A stretch of 64,000 nucleotides of DNA from Burkholderiales bacterium Ga0077544 (GCA_001464355.1 LNEU01000018.1:1-64000); one strand, 5' to 3'. Positions 6,548 through 17,991 are shown, counted from the stretch's first letter. A program made the numbers and translations. Notes: generated by a model not told the origin, from the sequence alone.

Positions 6548-7270
6548 ATGGATAAAGTCTCTCCGATGATCGTCGCTGCAGGTAGTTTGTGCATCGCGAT
6601 GAATGAAATTATCCAGACATACCATGCGCAGGGCGGGAGCGCGTTTGCTGCAAAATACGGCCCGTCTGGGAAGTTGCGACAAGAGATAGAGGCAGGTGCG
6701 AAAGTCGATGTGTTTGCTTCAGCTTCAACCGAGCATACACAAGCGTTGGCACAACAAAAGTTATTAGGGCCTTTTGAAGTATTTACGCATAACGATCTTT
6801 GCGTGGTCGTGAGACCGGAACTGGATTTGAGTGCTGATAATATGCTGGATGTTTTGAGTGCACCTTCGGTGCGAGTGGCGACCTCTACTCCGGTGAGTGA
6901 TCCTATGGGAGATTACACTTGGCAGTTCTTCAAAAATGCAGAGAAGAAGCATGCTGGCTTCTACCAGTTACTGGATGCAAAGGCACGCAAGCTGTCCGGT
7001 GCCATTGTACCGGCTGCGGGTGAAAACCTGCCTTACATCAGCGCGTTTGAAGATGACAAGGCAGATGCTTATATTATGTACCGCACCAATGCCTTAATTA
7101 CAAAAGAAGCCTTGCCGCATTTGAATGTAGTGGGTATTCCTGATGATCTCAACGTGCGCAGTGATTACGGTATTGCTGCTGATTTGTATTCGGCTGCCGG
7201 AAAGGATTTTGTGCGTTTCACTATGCAGACACCAGCACAGAATATTTTGAAGAAGCATGGTTTCGGTTAA
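6548..7270 (+). CDS. ModA-like substrate-binding protein lacking a signal peptide
   Basis: 240 residues matching the mature part of ModA-type molybdate-binding proteins: PMIVAAGSLCIAMNEI near the N-terminus, YGPSGKLRQEIEAGAKVDVF at about 37-56, and VPAAGENLPYISAFEDDKAD at 154-173. Periplasmic binding proteins need a signal peptide, but this one begins at residue 1 of the mature fold. An in-frame stop lies a few codons upstream (in TTCATTGAATTTT), and there is no good ribosome site. It is therefore either a 5'-truncated gene or a cytoplasmic binding protein. No ModB or ModC gene is nearby. The next gene is nitrate-reductase associated, which also fits a molybdenum link. Confidence 0.7.
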   Translation: MDKVSPMIVAAGSLCIAMNEIIQTYHAQGGSAFAAKYGPSGKLRQEIEAGAKVDVFASASTEHTQALAQQKLLGPFEVFTHNDLCVVVRPELDLSADNMLDVLSAPSVRVATSTPVSDPMGDYTWQFFKNAEKKHAGFYQLLDAKARKLSGAIVPAAGENLPYISAFEDDKADAYIMYRTNALITKEALPHLNVVGIPDDLNVRSDYGIAADLYSAAGKDFVRFTMQTPAQNILKKHGFG

Positions 7271-7395
7271 TGCATGATTGGCTCATGTCATAAATCGCGT
7301 ATTTAATACTTAGTAAATTTTTATCTCTGTAAAGCTAGAAAAATAATGAAACTAGGCAGGATGAATAAATATATTCTTTGGAATAGCGTCTGATC

Positions 7396-7860
7396 ATGCA
7401 CGGACTTTTTGATTTTGAGCAAGATGGTCGTTATGCTTTGCGCCGTATTCCAATGATTATGCGTTTCAATCTAGATGCATGTGGGATAAAAATTTCACTG
7501 ACAGCCTGGATTACGCTCAGTCGTGATGAACGGGAAGAATTGCTTGTCATGCCGTGTGCGTCAGAGTCGGAAAAAGATATTTATCGCATACGCCTTGCCG
7601 CCATGCTGGCACCACATGCGGATAATCCTGATGCCGTGATCGAGTTTGTTGATATAGAGGCCGCACCGGCTTGGGAAAATCGTGGTGTCTTGCCACAAAA
7701 CATGCACGACTCCTTGCAAGAGCTAGGATTGCCTTTGCCTGATCTTGTACAGTGGGCTGCCTTAAGTGATTTGCAGCGATTTGCGTTAATCAAGCTGACG
7801 CGCTCCGGTCACAAGAATGCCAATCTTTTACCGGCAATGAAGGAATTTGGGTTGATCTGA
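7396..7860 (+). CDS. Nitrate reductase associated protein family (Nitr_red_assoc)
   Basis: 154 residues. The N-terminal block FDFEQDGRYALRRIPMIMRF (5-24), then LDACGIKISLTAWITLS, a short acidic region and the helical block LQRFALIKLTRSGHKNANLL near the C-terminus follow the pattern of the small Nitr_red_assoc family (PF09655). That family is known mostly from genes beside nitrate reductase and molybdenum cofactor genes; its biochemical role is unknown. No signal peptide is seen. The ModA-like gene upstream (126-base gap) makes a shared molybdenum or nitrate context plausible. No nitrate reductase gene is in this window. Confidence 0.65.
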   Translation: MHGLFDFEQDGRYALRRIPMIMRFNLDACGIKISLTAWITLSRDEREELLVMPCASESEKDIYRIRLAAMLAPHADNPDAVIEFVDIEAAPAWENRGVLPQNMHDSLQELGLPLPDLVQWAALSDLQRFALIKLTRSGHKNANLLPAMKEFGLI

Positions 7861-8233
7861 TTGCTTATTTTTCAGTGAGGAAATGGTGAGTAATGGATTC
7901 CTACATTGTCTTCAGCACTAGTCTGATACCAGTGATGTGTAGTTTTCTATAACATTCATTTCACTATCACCGGAGCCGGCGGTTCGAAAATATACCGGCA
8001 CCAATTTCTTGTATTGCATCTGCTGCATTACATACATCACACTGCATCAGTATCATGTCCGTGGACGCAGAAAGTTAGCGCTCCTGGCGATAAAAAACTC
8101 GCATCACATTATTTTTGTGTTCAAAGCCAGAGCGAGCATTCATCTCGATAGCACTCGCACATGTGTCAGTATTGAATCTCTTGGATATACGCTATTCTGT
8201 CGGCAATGATCAGCTTCACCTCCCGGAAAAATA
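7861..8233. other. Intergenic stretch without a recognised gene
   Basis: 373 bases between the nitrate-reductase-associated gene and the carboxypeptidase gene. One 66-codon frame (8009-8209) has no ribosome site and an odd His/Ile/Cys-rich composition, so it is not called. No clear promoter, terminator or RNA was seen. Confidence 0.5.
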
Positions 8234-9367
8234 ATGCCCATTAAAATCAGTTCCCATTTCGATGCGGGTGCGATTGATATCGTGCGCGCAGAAACTGCGC
8301 AGGCTATCGACCTTAAACTGCGTAAAGACACGCATGCGGATATAGCTCAATGGTTTTACTTTCGCTTGCAGGGTGCGCGCGGCGAACGCTGCAAGATGCA
8401 GTTCTTGAATGCAGGGGAGGCAACCTATCCGGATGGCTGGAAAGATTATCAGGCGGTTGCCAGCTATGATCGCAAGAACTGGTTTCGGGTGCCGACTTCT
8501 TTCGATGGCAATGTGCTGACGATTTCGCATACACCGCAATCCGACAGCGTTTATTACGCCTACTTCGAACCATACTCATGGGAACGCCATCTTGATCTGC
8601 TAGGAAGAGCGCAAGCATCCCCGCTGGCACGTGTCGAGGATCTTGGTTCTACGATTGAAGGGCGCGACCTGAATGTAGTGATCATAGGTAATCCCGCCGC
8701 ACGCAAAAAAGTCTGGGTTATCGCGCGTCAGCATCCTGGCGAGTCTATGGCTGAGTGGTTTGCTGAAGGAATGATCGATGCACTGATCGATAACGCAAAT
8801 CCAGTTTCGCAAAAGATTTTAAAGCATGCCGTTTTCTACATTGTTCCAAACATGAATCCGGATGGTGCCTTCAATGGCAACTTGCGTACCAATGCAGCGG
8901 GTGCAAACCTTAATCGGGAATGGATGACGCCGACATTGAAAAGTAGTCCGGAAGTTTTTTATGTGAAGAATAAAATTCATGAAACCGGGTGTGATCTCTT
9001 TCTAGATATTCATGGCGACGAAGGTTTGCCTTATGTGTTCGTGGCTGGGAGCGAAATGCTGGAAGGCTTTACCCAGCAGCAAGCGGATGAACAGCAGGAA
9101 TTTATCAGACAGTTTTTGCAGGCCAGTGAAGATTTTCAAACTGAATTCGGTTACGGTAGCGGCAAGTACCGGGCAGAGATGTTGAAGCTGGCATCCAAAT
9201 ACATAGGCCATACTTTCAAGTGTGTATCACTGACGCTGGAAATGCCGTTCAAGGACAACGCACGTTCACCAGATCCCAAAGTAGGTTGGAATGGTGCGCG
9301 TAGTGCGCAGTTGGCTAAGCAGATGCTGGTACCGATTCTGCATAACGTCGAACGTGGCGCGCGATGA
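8234..9367 (+). CDS. M14 metallocarboxypeptidase, cytosolic-carboxypeptidase (CCP/AGBL) type
   Basis: 377 residues. An N-terminal beta domain (about 1-120, with QWFYFRLQGARG and YYAYFEPYSWERH) precedes a zinc carboxypeptidase domain. Ligands are visible as HPGE (His167, Glu170) and DIHGDE (His260). NPDG (208-211), NLNREW (225-230) and the catalytic TLEMPF (Glu336) follow family order. This is the architecture of the bacterial relatives of eukaryotic cytosolic carboxypeptidases that trim C-terminal glutamates. There is no signal peptide, so it should be cytoplasmic. It overlaps the CYTH gene by ATGA, so the two are translated together. The natural substrate is unknown. Confidence 0.85.
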   Translation: MPIKISSHFDAGAIDIVRAETAQAIDLKLRKDTHADIAQWFYFRLQGARGERCKMQFLNAGEATYPDGWKDYQAVASYDRKNWFRVPTSFDGNVLTISHTPQSDSVYYAYFEPYSWERHLDLLGRAQASPLARVEDLGSTIEGRDLNVVIIGNPAARKKVWVIARQHPGESMAEWFAEGMIDALIDNANPVSQKILKHAVFYIVPNMNPDGAFNGNLRTNAAGANLNREWMTPTLKSSPEVFYVKNKIHETGCDLFLDIHGDEGLPYVFVAGSEMLEGFTQQQADEQQEFIRQFLQASEDFQTEFGYGSGKYRAEMLKLASKYIGHTFKCVSLTLEMPFKDNARSPDPKVGWNGARSAQLAKQMLVPILHNVERGAR

Positions 9368-9828
9368 GTATAGAGATTGAAAGAAAGTTCCTGGTATGCG
9401 GAGCTGGATGGAAAGCGCTGGGGCAGAGCGTATCCATCCGTCAGGGTTATCTGTCGACGAATCCGGATCGTGTCGTGCGAGTGCGCATCGAGGACGAGAA
9501 AGCGACACTGACGATCAAGGGTAGGACGAAGGGCATCACGCGTGGTGAGTGGGAGTATGCGATTCCTCTGGCAGAGGCCGATCAGCTCTTGAGTGACCTA
9601 TGCGAACGACCTTTGATCGAAAAGACCCGCACCAGGATTGTGTACGACGGCATGGTGTGGGAAGTCGATGAGTTCTTTGGCGACAATCTGGGCCTAGTGG
9701 TGGCAGAGATCGAGCTGGAAAGTGAAGAACAATTGTTCGCCAAGCCAGACTGGATTGCAGTAGAAGTGACGGACGACGCGCGTTATTTCAATGCGAATCT
9801 ATTGCGTCACCCATACTCTGCCTGGTGA
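9364..9828 (+). CDS. CYTH domain protein (triphosphate tunnel enzyme)
   Basis: 154 residues with the defining N-terminal signature EIERKFLV (4-11), then RQGYLS, RVRIEDEKATLTIKG, and acidic strands VWEVDEFFG and LVVAEIELESEEQLF. Alternating charged residues line the eight-stranded tunnel that binds triphosphates with a metal ion. Bacterial members of this size are inorganic triphosphatases, thiamine triphosphatases or class IV adenylate cyclases; which activity applies is not visible. The start codon overlaps the carboxypeptidase stop, forming a two-gene operon. Confidence 0.85.
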   Translation: MSIEIERKFLVCGAGWKALGQSVSIRQGYLSTNPDRVVRVRIEDEKATLTIKGRTKGITRGEWEYAIPLAEADQLLSDLCERPLIEKTRTRIVYDGMVWEVDEFFGDNLGLVVAEIELESEEQLFAKPDWIAVEVTDDARYFNANLLRHPYSAW

Positions 9829-9836
9829 GAAAAATA

Positions 9837-9858
9837 CGGCGCAGTGAACACCGCGCCG
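9837..9858. terminator. Weak hairpin between convergent genes
   Basis: CGGCGC (9837-9842) and GCGCCG (9853-9858) form a six-base-pair stem between the CYTH gene (plus) and the DUF2863 gene (minus). There is no long T-run, so it is only a possible terminator. Confidence 0.4.
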
Positions 9859-9868
9859 ATTAGCAACT

Positions 9869-11119
9869 TTAATGCAGATGAGTTGAACCAGCTGGTGCAT
9901 CTTCCGGCATCTCTGCATGCGTCAGTTCTGCATCCATATCCGGAAAGAGCGGTGCACCGCAATCGTCACAGAATTCCATCGCGAACAATTCGCTGTGGTG
10001 TTTAACATTAGTCACGCCGCATTCTTCCAGCAGTGCGAGAATTTCTTCAATCGGCGATTTGCGTTCTACATCGGCAGAAATGACAGGGTCGACGGGCACA
10101 TCAAGGTCTCGGTACTGTAATTCTTCTTCATCTTCCTGGCCATACAACGGCCACACAATGCCGTAAATCACTTCCAGCTTTTCAGCCAAGGCAAAGCTGA
10201 CGCGATACTCGTCTACGCGTGCTTCGGCGGACTCCTCTCCAAAGCTGCCGATAATGGCTTGCAACTCATTCGGTTCCACGTCCAGTGTGTACGTCAAATA
10301 ATGCACGGCGGCGCGTATCGACGCAGGGCGGATTTGCTTGTCGCCTTCGCGACATGCAACGAAGTAGGCTTCCGGCAACAGCAACTCTATGCCGCAACCC
10401 GGCAACAGGCGGGTAATGTTCGGCATGGCCTGCGTATTCCATTGCGACAAGGCTTCATCGCGCTCACCAAGATTGGCTGATGCCTGCCAGCGAAACAATG
10501 GTTCATGGGCTGCGGCAGTGACCACAGCCAATAGATAACGCGTATCTGCAAGGAAGGGCGCCGTTTCGGGCGGTTGCGTAAGCTGCTTCAATGGACTGTT
10601 CTTTAACGCAGCCTGACCCATGCGTTGCGTAAGGGCGAAGGTTTCTGCATGACTACGCGGCAACTGGTCGATAGAAAACAGATTCGGTGCCATTGCCATT
10701 TTTGTACCTGCCGCCAGTACGTGTGCCTGCAAGTGTGCAGACAAGGTCAACACCATATCGGCAGGAATGGGGCCGGAGGCGATGGAAAACCGTGTCCATG
10801 CAAGGATGGGTATGGCGACCAGGAGTGCATCGTAAGTAATGCCATCCTGTTCGATCTGACACGATTCGCTGGCGGCTTCTGCGCATTCCATCAAGGCATC
10901 GTAGGCTGCTGATTCCAGTTTGAATAAATGATCGAGCGCGGCATCAACGACATCTTGATGATTACCCTTCAAAAGCTTGCGCAATAACATATCCAGCTGG
11001 CGTTCCCAGTTGCGTTCTTCCAGCCGACTGGCGGCTTGAATGATTGCTTGTGCAAGCGTGGCCAATCGCTGGCTGTCGACTGACAGCTTGTGGCTTGTAT
11101 TTTTTGTTGGACGACGCAT
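9869..11119 (-). CDS. DUF2863 family protein
   Basis: 416 residues. The sequence (SQRLATLAQAIIQAASRLEE at the start, YDALLVAIPILAWTRFSIAS at 94-113, LLPGCGIELLLPEAYFVACREGD in the middle) fits the betaproteobacterial DUF2863 family of unknown function. It is mostly helical, with no signal peptide or membrane span. The acidic C-terminus carries CDDCGAPLFPD, a CxxC knuckle that could bind metal although no second pair is obvious. It is transcribed alone, convergent with the CYTH gene and in the same direction as acnA, but separated from acnA by a terminator. Confidence 0.75.
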   Translation of the reverse strand: MRRPTKNTSHKLSVDSQRLATLAQAIIQAASRLEERNWERQLDMLLRKLLKGNHQDVVDAALDHLFKLESAAYDALMECAEAASESCQIEQDGITYDALLVAIPILAWTRFSIASGPIPADMVLTLSAHLQAHVLAAGTKMAMAPNLFSIDQLPRSHAETFALTQRMGQAALKNSPLKQLTQPPETAPFLADTRYLLAVVTAAAHEPLFRWQASANLGERDEALSQWNTQAMPNITRLLPGCGIELLLPEAYFVACREGDKQIRPASIRAAVHYLTYTLDVEPNELQAIIGSFGEESAEARVDEYRVSFALAEKLEVIYGIVWPLYGQEDEEELQYRDLDVPVDPVISADVERKSPIEEILALLEECGVTNVKHHSELFAMEFCDDCGAPLFPDMDAELTHAEMPEDAPAGSTHLH

Positions 11120-11264
11120 GAAGGAATAATCTGCAGAGGGCGATGGAATTTGTATTGTAGTGGATTACTCGCATCTCAAACGCTTACATCAAATTTTGAT
11201 CGTACTTTGATCACTGAAGATTGGTTAAAGATGTAATGCATAGTGCACAGTTCGTTGGCACCCA

Positions 11265-11299
11265 TAAAAAAAGCCACATGTTGTATGCATGTGGCTTTT
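11265..11299 (-). terminator. acnA terminator
   Basis: AAAAGCCACATG (11269-11280) pairs exactly with CATGTGGCTTTT (11288-11299), and the preceding A-run is the T-run on the minus strand. It lies 48 bases downstream of the acnA stop. Confidence 0.85.
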
Positions 11300-11346
11300 A
11301 TCTGACCCTGACTTATGTGCTTCAGTAACTTCCCGTGGAAGCTAGA

Positions 11347-14085
<2,739 letters not shown>

Positions 14086-14201
14086 GACTTTCTCCTTGAT
14101 ACAAAATAACCGATACGAAAATTACTTGATGCTTGATATATGAATCGGATGCTGCCATTTCGATGCTACTTTCGATTGATGACAGCATCGTTTTTTAACT
14201 A

Positions 14202-14726
14202 TTAACTCTTGGTCTTGGCAGCAAACGCTTTGGTCTGTTCTGGATCTCTGCATTCGTTAGCCAATTGCTGGCCTTTTCTGGAATCGAGCAACATGGCTTT
14301 GGTTGGAATGTTGATCCATACCAGGCCAGCCTTGCGATTCTCGAAACGATTGGCGCCGGTACTGGTGCCGACTCTGCGCAGGCGCTGGACCTTGTCTTTC
14401 CAGCGGATCGCCATATGCTTGTCGTCGCTGGCGTTGTTATAAGTCGTGATCTTGTTGCCGAGTTCGCAATTGAAATGCGTAACAGTCGAACCTTCAATAT
14501 TGGCTTCGCCCAGATCTTCATCGTCATCTTCGCTGTTTGCGGCTGTGCTAGCTGCTGCACCGGCCGCGACTGGAGCGGCTTTTGCCACAACTGCTTTCTT
14601 GCTGGTTTTCTTTATCGGTTTTTTTGCAGCTTCTTTCTTGGGCGTGACACTGGTCGATTGCGCAAAAGCGGGATTGAGCATAGAAGACATACCCGCCAGC
14701 AGGAAAATGTAGAACAGTTTCTTCAT
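14202..14726 (-). CDS. Exported MliC-like (C-type lysozyme inhibitor) protein
   Basis: 174 residues. Signal peptide MKKLFYIFLLAGMSSMLNPAFA is followed by a Lys/Ala-rich linker (about 29-63) and an acidic patch SEDDDEDLGE. The C-terminal domain (about 80-160) has FNCELGNKITTYNN, then STGANRFENRKAGLVWINIP and TKAMLLDS, ending with a Cys in ANECRDPE. Two cysteines bracketing a small beta domain with an SGxxY-like turn is the layout of the MliC/PliC lysozyme inhibitors of the periplasm. Here the turn reads S-T-G-A-N-R-F rather than the usual form, so activity is uncertain. GGAG precedes the start. It is an odd guest between TCA genes. Confidence 0.55.
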   Translation of the reverse strand: MKKLFYIFLLAGMSSMLNPAFAQSTSVTPKKEAAKKPIKKTSKKAVVAKAAPVAAGAAASTAANSEDDDEDLGEANIEGSTVTHFNCELGNKITTYNNASDDKHMAIRWKDKVQRLRRVGTSTGANRFENRKAGLVWINIPTKAMLLDSRKGQQLANECRDPEQTKAFAAKTKS

Positions 14727-14790
14727 TTCAAATCTCCAATAAATTTTAATGATTCGTTTGCATTCTTATGTGTTGCAAACGAACAGATAT

Positions 14791-15756
14791 TCATAAAATA
14801 GTGCGCGCCGAATCGGGTATGGTCAGGCCACTCGATTGCGCTCGCTGCAGTATCGTCCAGTAATAACGGTAGCTGGCTCGATCATGCAATTTACCATTGT
14901 GCTGGATCGGGCCCCATTGCACCGCCTGTGCTTGCGACAGGATAGCGGCTGCTTCGTTCACTTCTGAGAGCTGAGGCGCAAAAGCTTCCAGAACAGGCTT
15001 GATTTGGCTCGGATGAATACTCCACATTCGCGTATACGCAAATTCGGTAGCGGCACGTTGCGCATCGCTGGCAACGATCGAGGTGTCGCTGATTTCTGTC
15101 GTGACGTTATGCGATGGAGTTTTGCCGTACGCATGACAGGCTGCTGCGATTTCGAGTTTGGCGCGTGCCAGCAAGGGATGCGCAAATTGTCCTGGCGAAC
15201 GCATTGCGCTGCCGGGAATTGCGCCGTAATGTGCGGACACAAAATCCATGATACCGAACGATAAACATTCGACTTGTGGCAGGGCGGCAATCGCGTAGGC
15301 ATCTTTTAATGCGCCATGCGTTTCGATCAAAACATGTACGGGTAAATTGGTCCGGCCATTTGCGTGGCGGTTGATCAGGCTGATCGCATTTTCTACATCA
15401 GCGACGCTATCAACTTTTGGCACGACTAGATAAGCCAGTCGTTGTGAGGCGTGCTGCAGGATGATTTTTATATCCTGTTCGAAGAATTCGCTAGTGACAT
15501 CGTGTACACGTGCACCGATACGGCCGAACAGATTTTCTTCACCTGCAATCAAGCTACCGATTAGATGCGCATGCGGTTGTTCATTGCCATGTGCTGCGCC
15601 ATCTTCGCAATCAAAAGTGATGTCGAACACGGGGCCCAGTTCTTTTTGCAGTGCGAGCGATTTGCGCATCAGTTTTTCTGAGCCTGCATAGTGATCGCAG
15701 ACCGGAATCGAAACCGGTGGCAAGGTGCCGTGAAAGAGAACTTCGGAAGGGTGCAT
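14791..15756 (-). CDS. HpcH/HpaI aldolase / CitE-like lyase
   Basis: 321 residues of the CitE-like (beta/alpha)8 lyase family. The metal and substrate motif DCEDG is at 49-53, with VPKVDSVADVENAI and HVLIETHGALKDAYAIAAL carrying the second acidic ligand and SIHPSQIKPVLEAF near the C-terminus. Stand-alone CitE-like proteins cleave or condense acyl-CoA thioesters such as malyl-CoA, citramalyl-CoA or beta-methylmalyl-CoA. No citD, citF or citG partners are present, so a citrate lyase complex is unlikely. It lies between mdh and acnA on the same strand, 83 bases after mdh, so it is probably cotranscribed. The start has no clear ribosome site. Confidence 0.75.
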   Translation of the reverse strand: MHPSEVLFHGTLPPVSIPVCDHYAGSEKLMRKSLALQKELGPVFDITFDCEDGAAHGNEQPHAHLIGSLIAGEENLFGRIGARVHDVTSEFFEQDIKIILQHASQRLAYLVVPKVDSVADVENAISLINRHANGRTNLPVHVLIETHGALKDAYAIAALPQVECLSFGIMDFVSAHYGAIPGSAMRSPGQFAHPLLARAKLEIAAACHAYGKTPSHNVTTEISDTSIVASDAQRAATEFAYTRMWSIHPSQIKPVLEAFAPQLSEVNEAAAILSQAQAVQWGPIQHNGKLHDRASYRYYWTILQRAQSSGLTIPDSARTIL

Positions 15757-15802
15757 GAATGGTGAGTAAATGTGCGCTGGCTAAATGGCTGGCTGCAGGG
15801 AA

Positions 15803-15831
15803 GGGCAAACGACCATGTCAGTCATTTGCCC
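15803..15831 (-). terminator. Hairpin after mdh (possible attenuator)
   Basis: GGGCAAA (15803-15809) and TTTGCCC (15825-15831) form a perfect seven-base-pair stem just downstream of the mdh stop. No T-run follows, so it may stabilise or partly terminate the mdh message rather than stop it fully. Confidence 0.35.
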
Positions 15832-15839
15832 ATGGCTCA

Positions 15840-16829
15840 TCAAGCCAGAAGGTGTTTGACGCCTTCACGTTCTTCCGTCAATTCTTTCAATGTCAGATTG
15901 ATGCGCTCTTGTGAGAATGCATCGATTTCCAAACCTTGAACGATTTTGTATTCGCCGTTTTCGGTAGTGACAGGGAAGCCGAACATGGTGTCTTTCGGAA
16001 TGCCGTAAGAACCATCCGATGGAATACCCATCGTGACCCATTTGCCGTTGGTGCCGAGTACCCAGTCACGGACGTGATCGATTGCTGCATTTGCCGCCGA
16101 TGCTGCCGACGACACCCCGCGCGCTTCGATGATAGCGGTGCCACGTTTGGCGACTGTAGGAAGGAAAGTATCTTTGTTCCATACATCGTCATTGATGCTT
16201 TCCTTGACCGATTTGCCGTCGATCGTGGCGAAGCGATAGTCAGCGTACATGGTTGGCGAGTGATTGCCCCAGACTGTGAGTTTTTCTATCGATGCAACTG
16301 GTTTGCCGGTCTTGGCTGCGATTTGCGACAGGGCACGGTTGTGATCCAGGCGTAGCATGGCGGTGAAGTTTTTTGCTGGCAGACCTGGTGCCGATTTCAT
16401 TGCGATGTAAGCATTAGTATTGGCTGGGTTGCCGACCACCAAAACTTTGACATTGCGCGATGCAACTGCATCCAGCGCTTTGCCTTGTACTGTGAAGATC
16501 TGTGCATTCGCTTCCAACAGATCTTTACGTTCCATTCCGGCGCTACGTGGGCGTGCACCGACCAGCAACGCGACATCAGCATCCTTGAATGCAGTCATTG
16601 GATCGCTGTGGGCGGAAACGCCAGCCAGCAATGGAAATGCGCAATCGTCGATTTCCATGATCACGCCTTTAAGTGCGTTCTGCGCTTTTTCGTTATCGAT
16701 TTCTAGCAATTGCAAAATAACCGGTTGGTCTTTACCGAGCAAATCGCCGTTAGCGATGCGGAATAACAGGGAATAACCGATCTGACCGGCGGCGCCGGTA
16801 ACGGCAACACGCATAGGGGCTTTAGCCAT
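15840..16829 (-). CDS. mdh: Malate dehydrogenase
   Basis: 329 residues, the usual length for betaproteobacterial MDH, which oxidises malate to oxaloacetate with NAD. The NAD-binding loop is [10 protein letters not shown] (11-20). Substrate arginines lie in ARPRSAG (Arg93, Arg95) and DHNRA (Arg165), and the proton-relay His190 is in [13 protein letters not shown] precedes ATG 16829. It is the first gene of the minus-strand arm and is divergent from the GntR regulator. The 283-base gap between them contains a perfect palindrome, so this gene is a likely target of that regulator. Confidence 0.97.
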   Translation of the reverse strand: MAKAPMRVAVTGAAGQIGYSLLFRIANGDLLGKDQPVILQLLEIDNEKAQNALKGVIMEIDDCAFPLLAGVSAHSDPMTAFKDADVALLVGARPRSAGMERKDLLEANAQIFTVQGKALDAVASRNVKVLVVGNPANTNAYIAMKSAPGLPAKNFTAMLRLDHNRALSQIAAKTGKPVASIEKLTVWGNHSPTMYADYRFATIDGKSVKESINDDVWNKDTFLPTVAKRGTAIIEARGVSSAASAANAAIDHVRDWVLGTNGKWVTMGIPSDGSYGIPKDTMFGFPVTTENGEYKIVQGLEIDAFSQERINLTLKELTEEREGVKHLLA

Positions 16830-17037
16830 GTTGAATCTCCAAGGGTATGATGAAATCGAAGTTGGGTATTGGGAAAGTATTCCGCGTGGCGCAATGATAC
16901 AGTTGAATACCTTTTAAGTCAGCGTGGCTATCCACAAGCGAATCATGGATTTTGCGATTGCCTGAATAAAAAGACTCGCGCAAAATGATGCAATCGGAAG
17001 TTTAGACTTCTGATATTGCTCTGTCAATATGTATCTT

Positions 17038-17055
17038 ATGTCTTATATAAGACAT
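17038..17055. promoter_or_regulatory. Perfect 18-base palindrome, probable GntR operator
   Basis: ATGTCTTATATAAGACAT is a perfect dyad between the divergent mdh and gntR genes, 58 bases before the regulator's start codon. Winged-helix GntR dimers bind dyads of this size, and the regulator gene next to it is the natural candidate. The central TATATA could also sit in a promoter. Confidence 0.65.
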
Positions 17056-17112
17056 GTTAATTTTAATCTTTTGCTGGACGACACTGCCGGTTTTGTGGTG
17101 AAATCCACATCC

Positions 17113-17901
17113 ATGAGCTCAGCCCATTCCTCTTCGAACAGCAATCCGGCACATCCAGCACCTGGCGGACAGTCTGTAGGATCGTCGCCGACTTTCAGTC
17201 CGCTGTATCAACAAATCAAGGCATTAATCACCCAAAGTCTGCAATCGGGCGAATGGCGTCCGGGCGAGTTGATCCCTAGTGAAATCGAATTGGCGAATCG
17301 CTTCAAAGTAAGCCAAGGCACGGTACGCAAAGCGATAGACGAACTGTCAGCCGAAAACCTGGTGGTGCGCCGACAAGGCAAGGGGACATTTGTTGCGACG
17401 CATCATGAAGCGCGCGCTCAGTTCCGTTTCTTGCGTTTAAAGCCTGATGTCGGCGACGCTCAATATCCAGATAATAAAATTGTAGAAGCCAAGCGCTTGC
17501 GTGCGCCGGCGGATATCGCACGTCAGTTGGATATCAAAACCGGCGACTCGGTTTATTTCATCAAACGTATACAAACCTTTGGCGACGCACCTACGATTTT
17601 GGAGGAGTTGTGGTTGCCGGGGGCGACGTTCAAAGGATTGTCGGTCGAGCGCGTGCTGGAATACAAAGGTCCTATGTACGCCTTGCTGGAAACTGAGTTC
17701 GGTATACAGATGATCCGTGCGGTTGAAAATATCCGCGCCGTGGTTTCGGATGAAAGCGCATCAACTTTATTGGCGGTGGACTTGAATACGCCATTGCTGA
17801 GCGTGAATCGCGTTTCGTTTACGTACGGGGATAAAGCGGTCGAAGTTCGACGTTCTTTGTATGTGACAAATAATCATCACTATCAAAACGAATTGAGTTG
17901 A
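17113..17901 (+). CDS. GntR/HutC family transcription regulator with UTRA domain
   Basis: 262 residues from ATG 17113. A longer frame starts at 17029, but that would place the palindrome inside coding sequence and add a tail without similarity. A Ser/Pro-rich N-terminus of about 30 residues is followed by a winged helix (PLYQQIKALITQSLQSGEW, then PSEIELANRFKVSQGTVRKA, ending at GKGTFV, about residues 30-92). A UTRA effector domain follows (about 110-255, VYFIKRIQTFGDAPTILEEL, RRSLYVTNNHHYQNEL). UTRA domains sense small metabolites. Position between mdh and sdhC strongly suggests it controls the TCA genes on both sides. Confidence 0.85.
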   Translation: MSSAHSSSNSNPAHPAPGGQSVGSSPTFSPLYQQIKALITQSLQSGEWRPGELIPSEIELANRFKVSQGTVRKAIDELSAENLVVRRQGKGTFVATHHEARAQFRFLRLKPDVGDAQYPDNKIVEAKRLRAPADIARQLDIKTGDSVYFIKRIQTFGDAPTILEELWLPGATFKGLSVERVLEYKGPMYALLETEFGIQMIRAVENIRAVVSDESASTLLAVDLNTPLLSVNRVSFTYGDKAVEVRRSLYVTNNHHYQNELS

Positions 17902-17991
17902 GCATGAAGTGTGATGTGCTCACATGCATGTTATTTGTCAAACAGGCAAGCAGATGAAAATTATTCAGCAGGATTTAATTAGGCAAGATTT

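Noticed and set aside
8009-8209. 66-residue frame rich in His, Ile and Cys
   Set aside because: No Shine-Dalgarno, unlikely composition and no similarity that I recognise.
17029-17112. Upstream start for the GntR regulator
   Set aside because: It would put the perfect palindrome inside the coding region and add 28 residues without family similarity.
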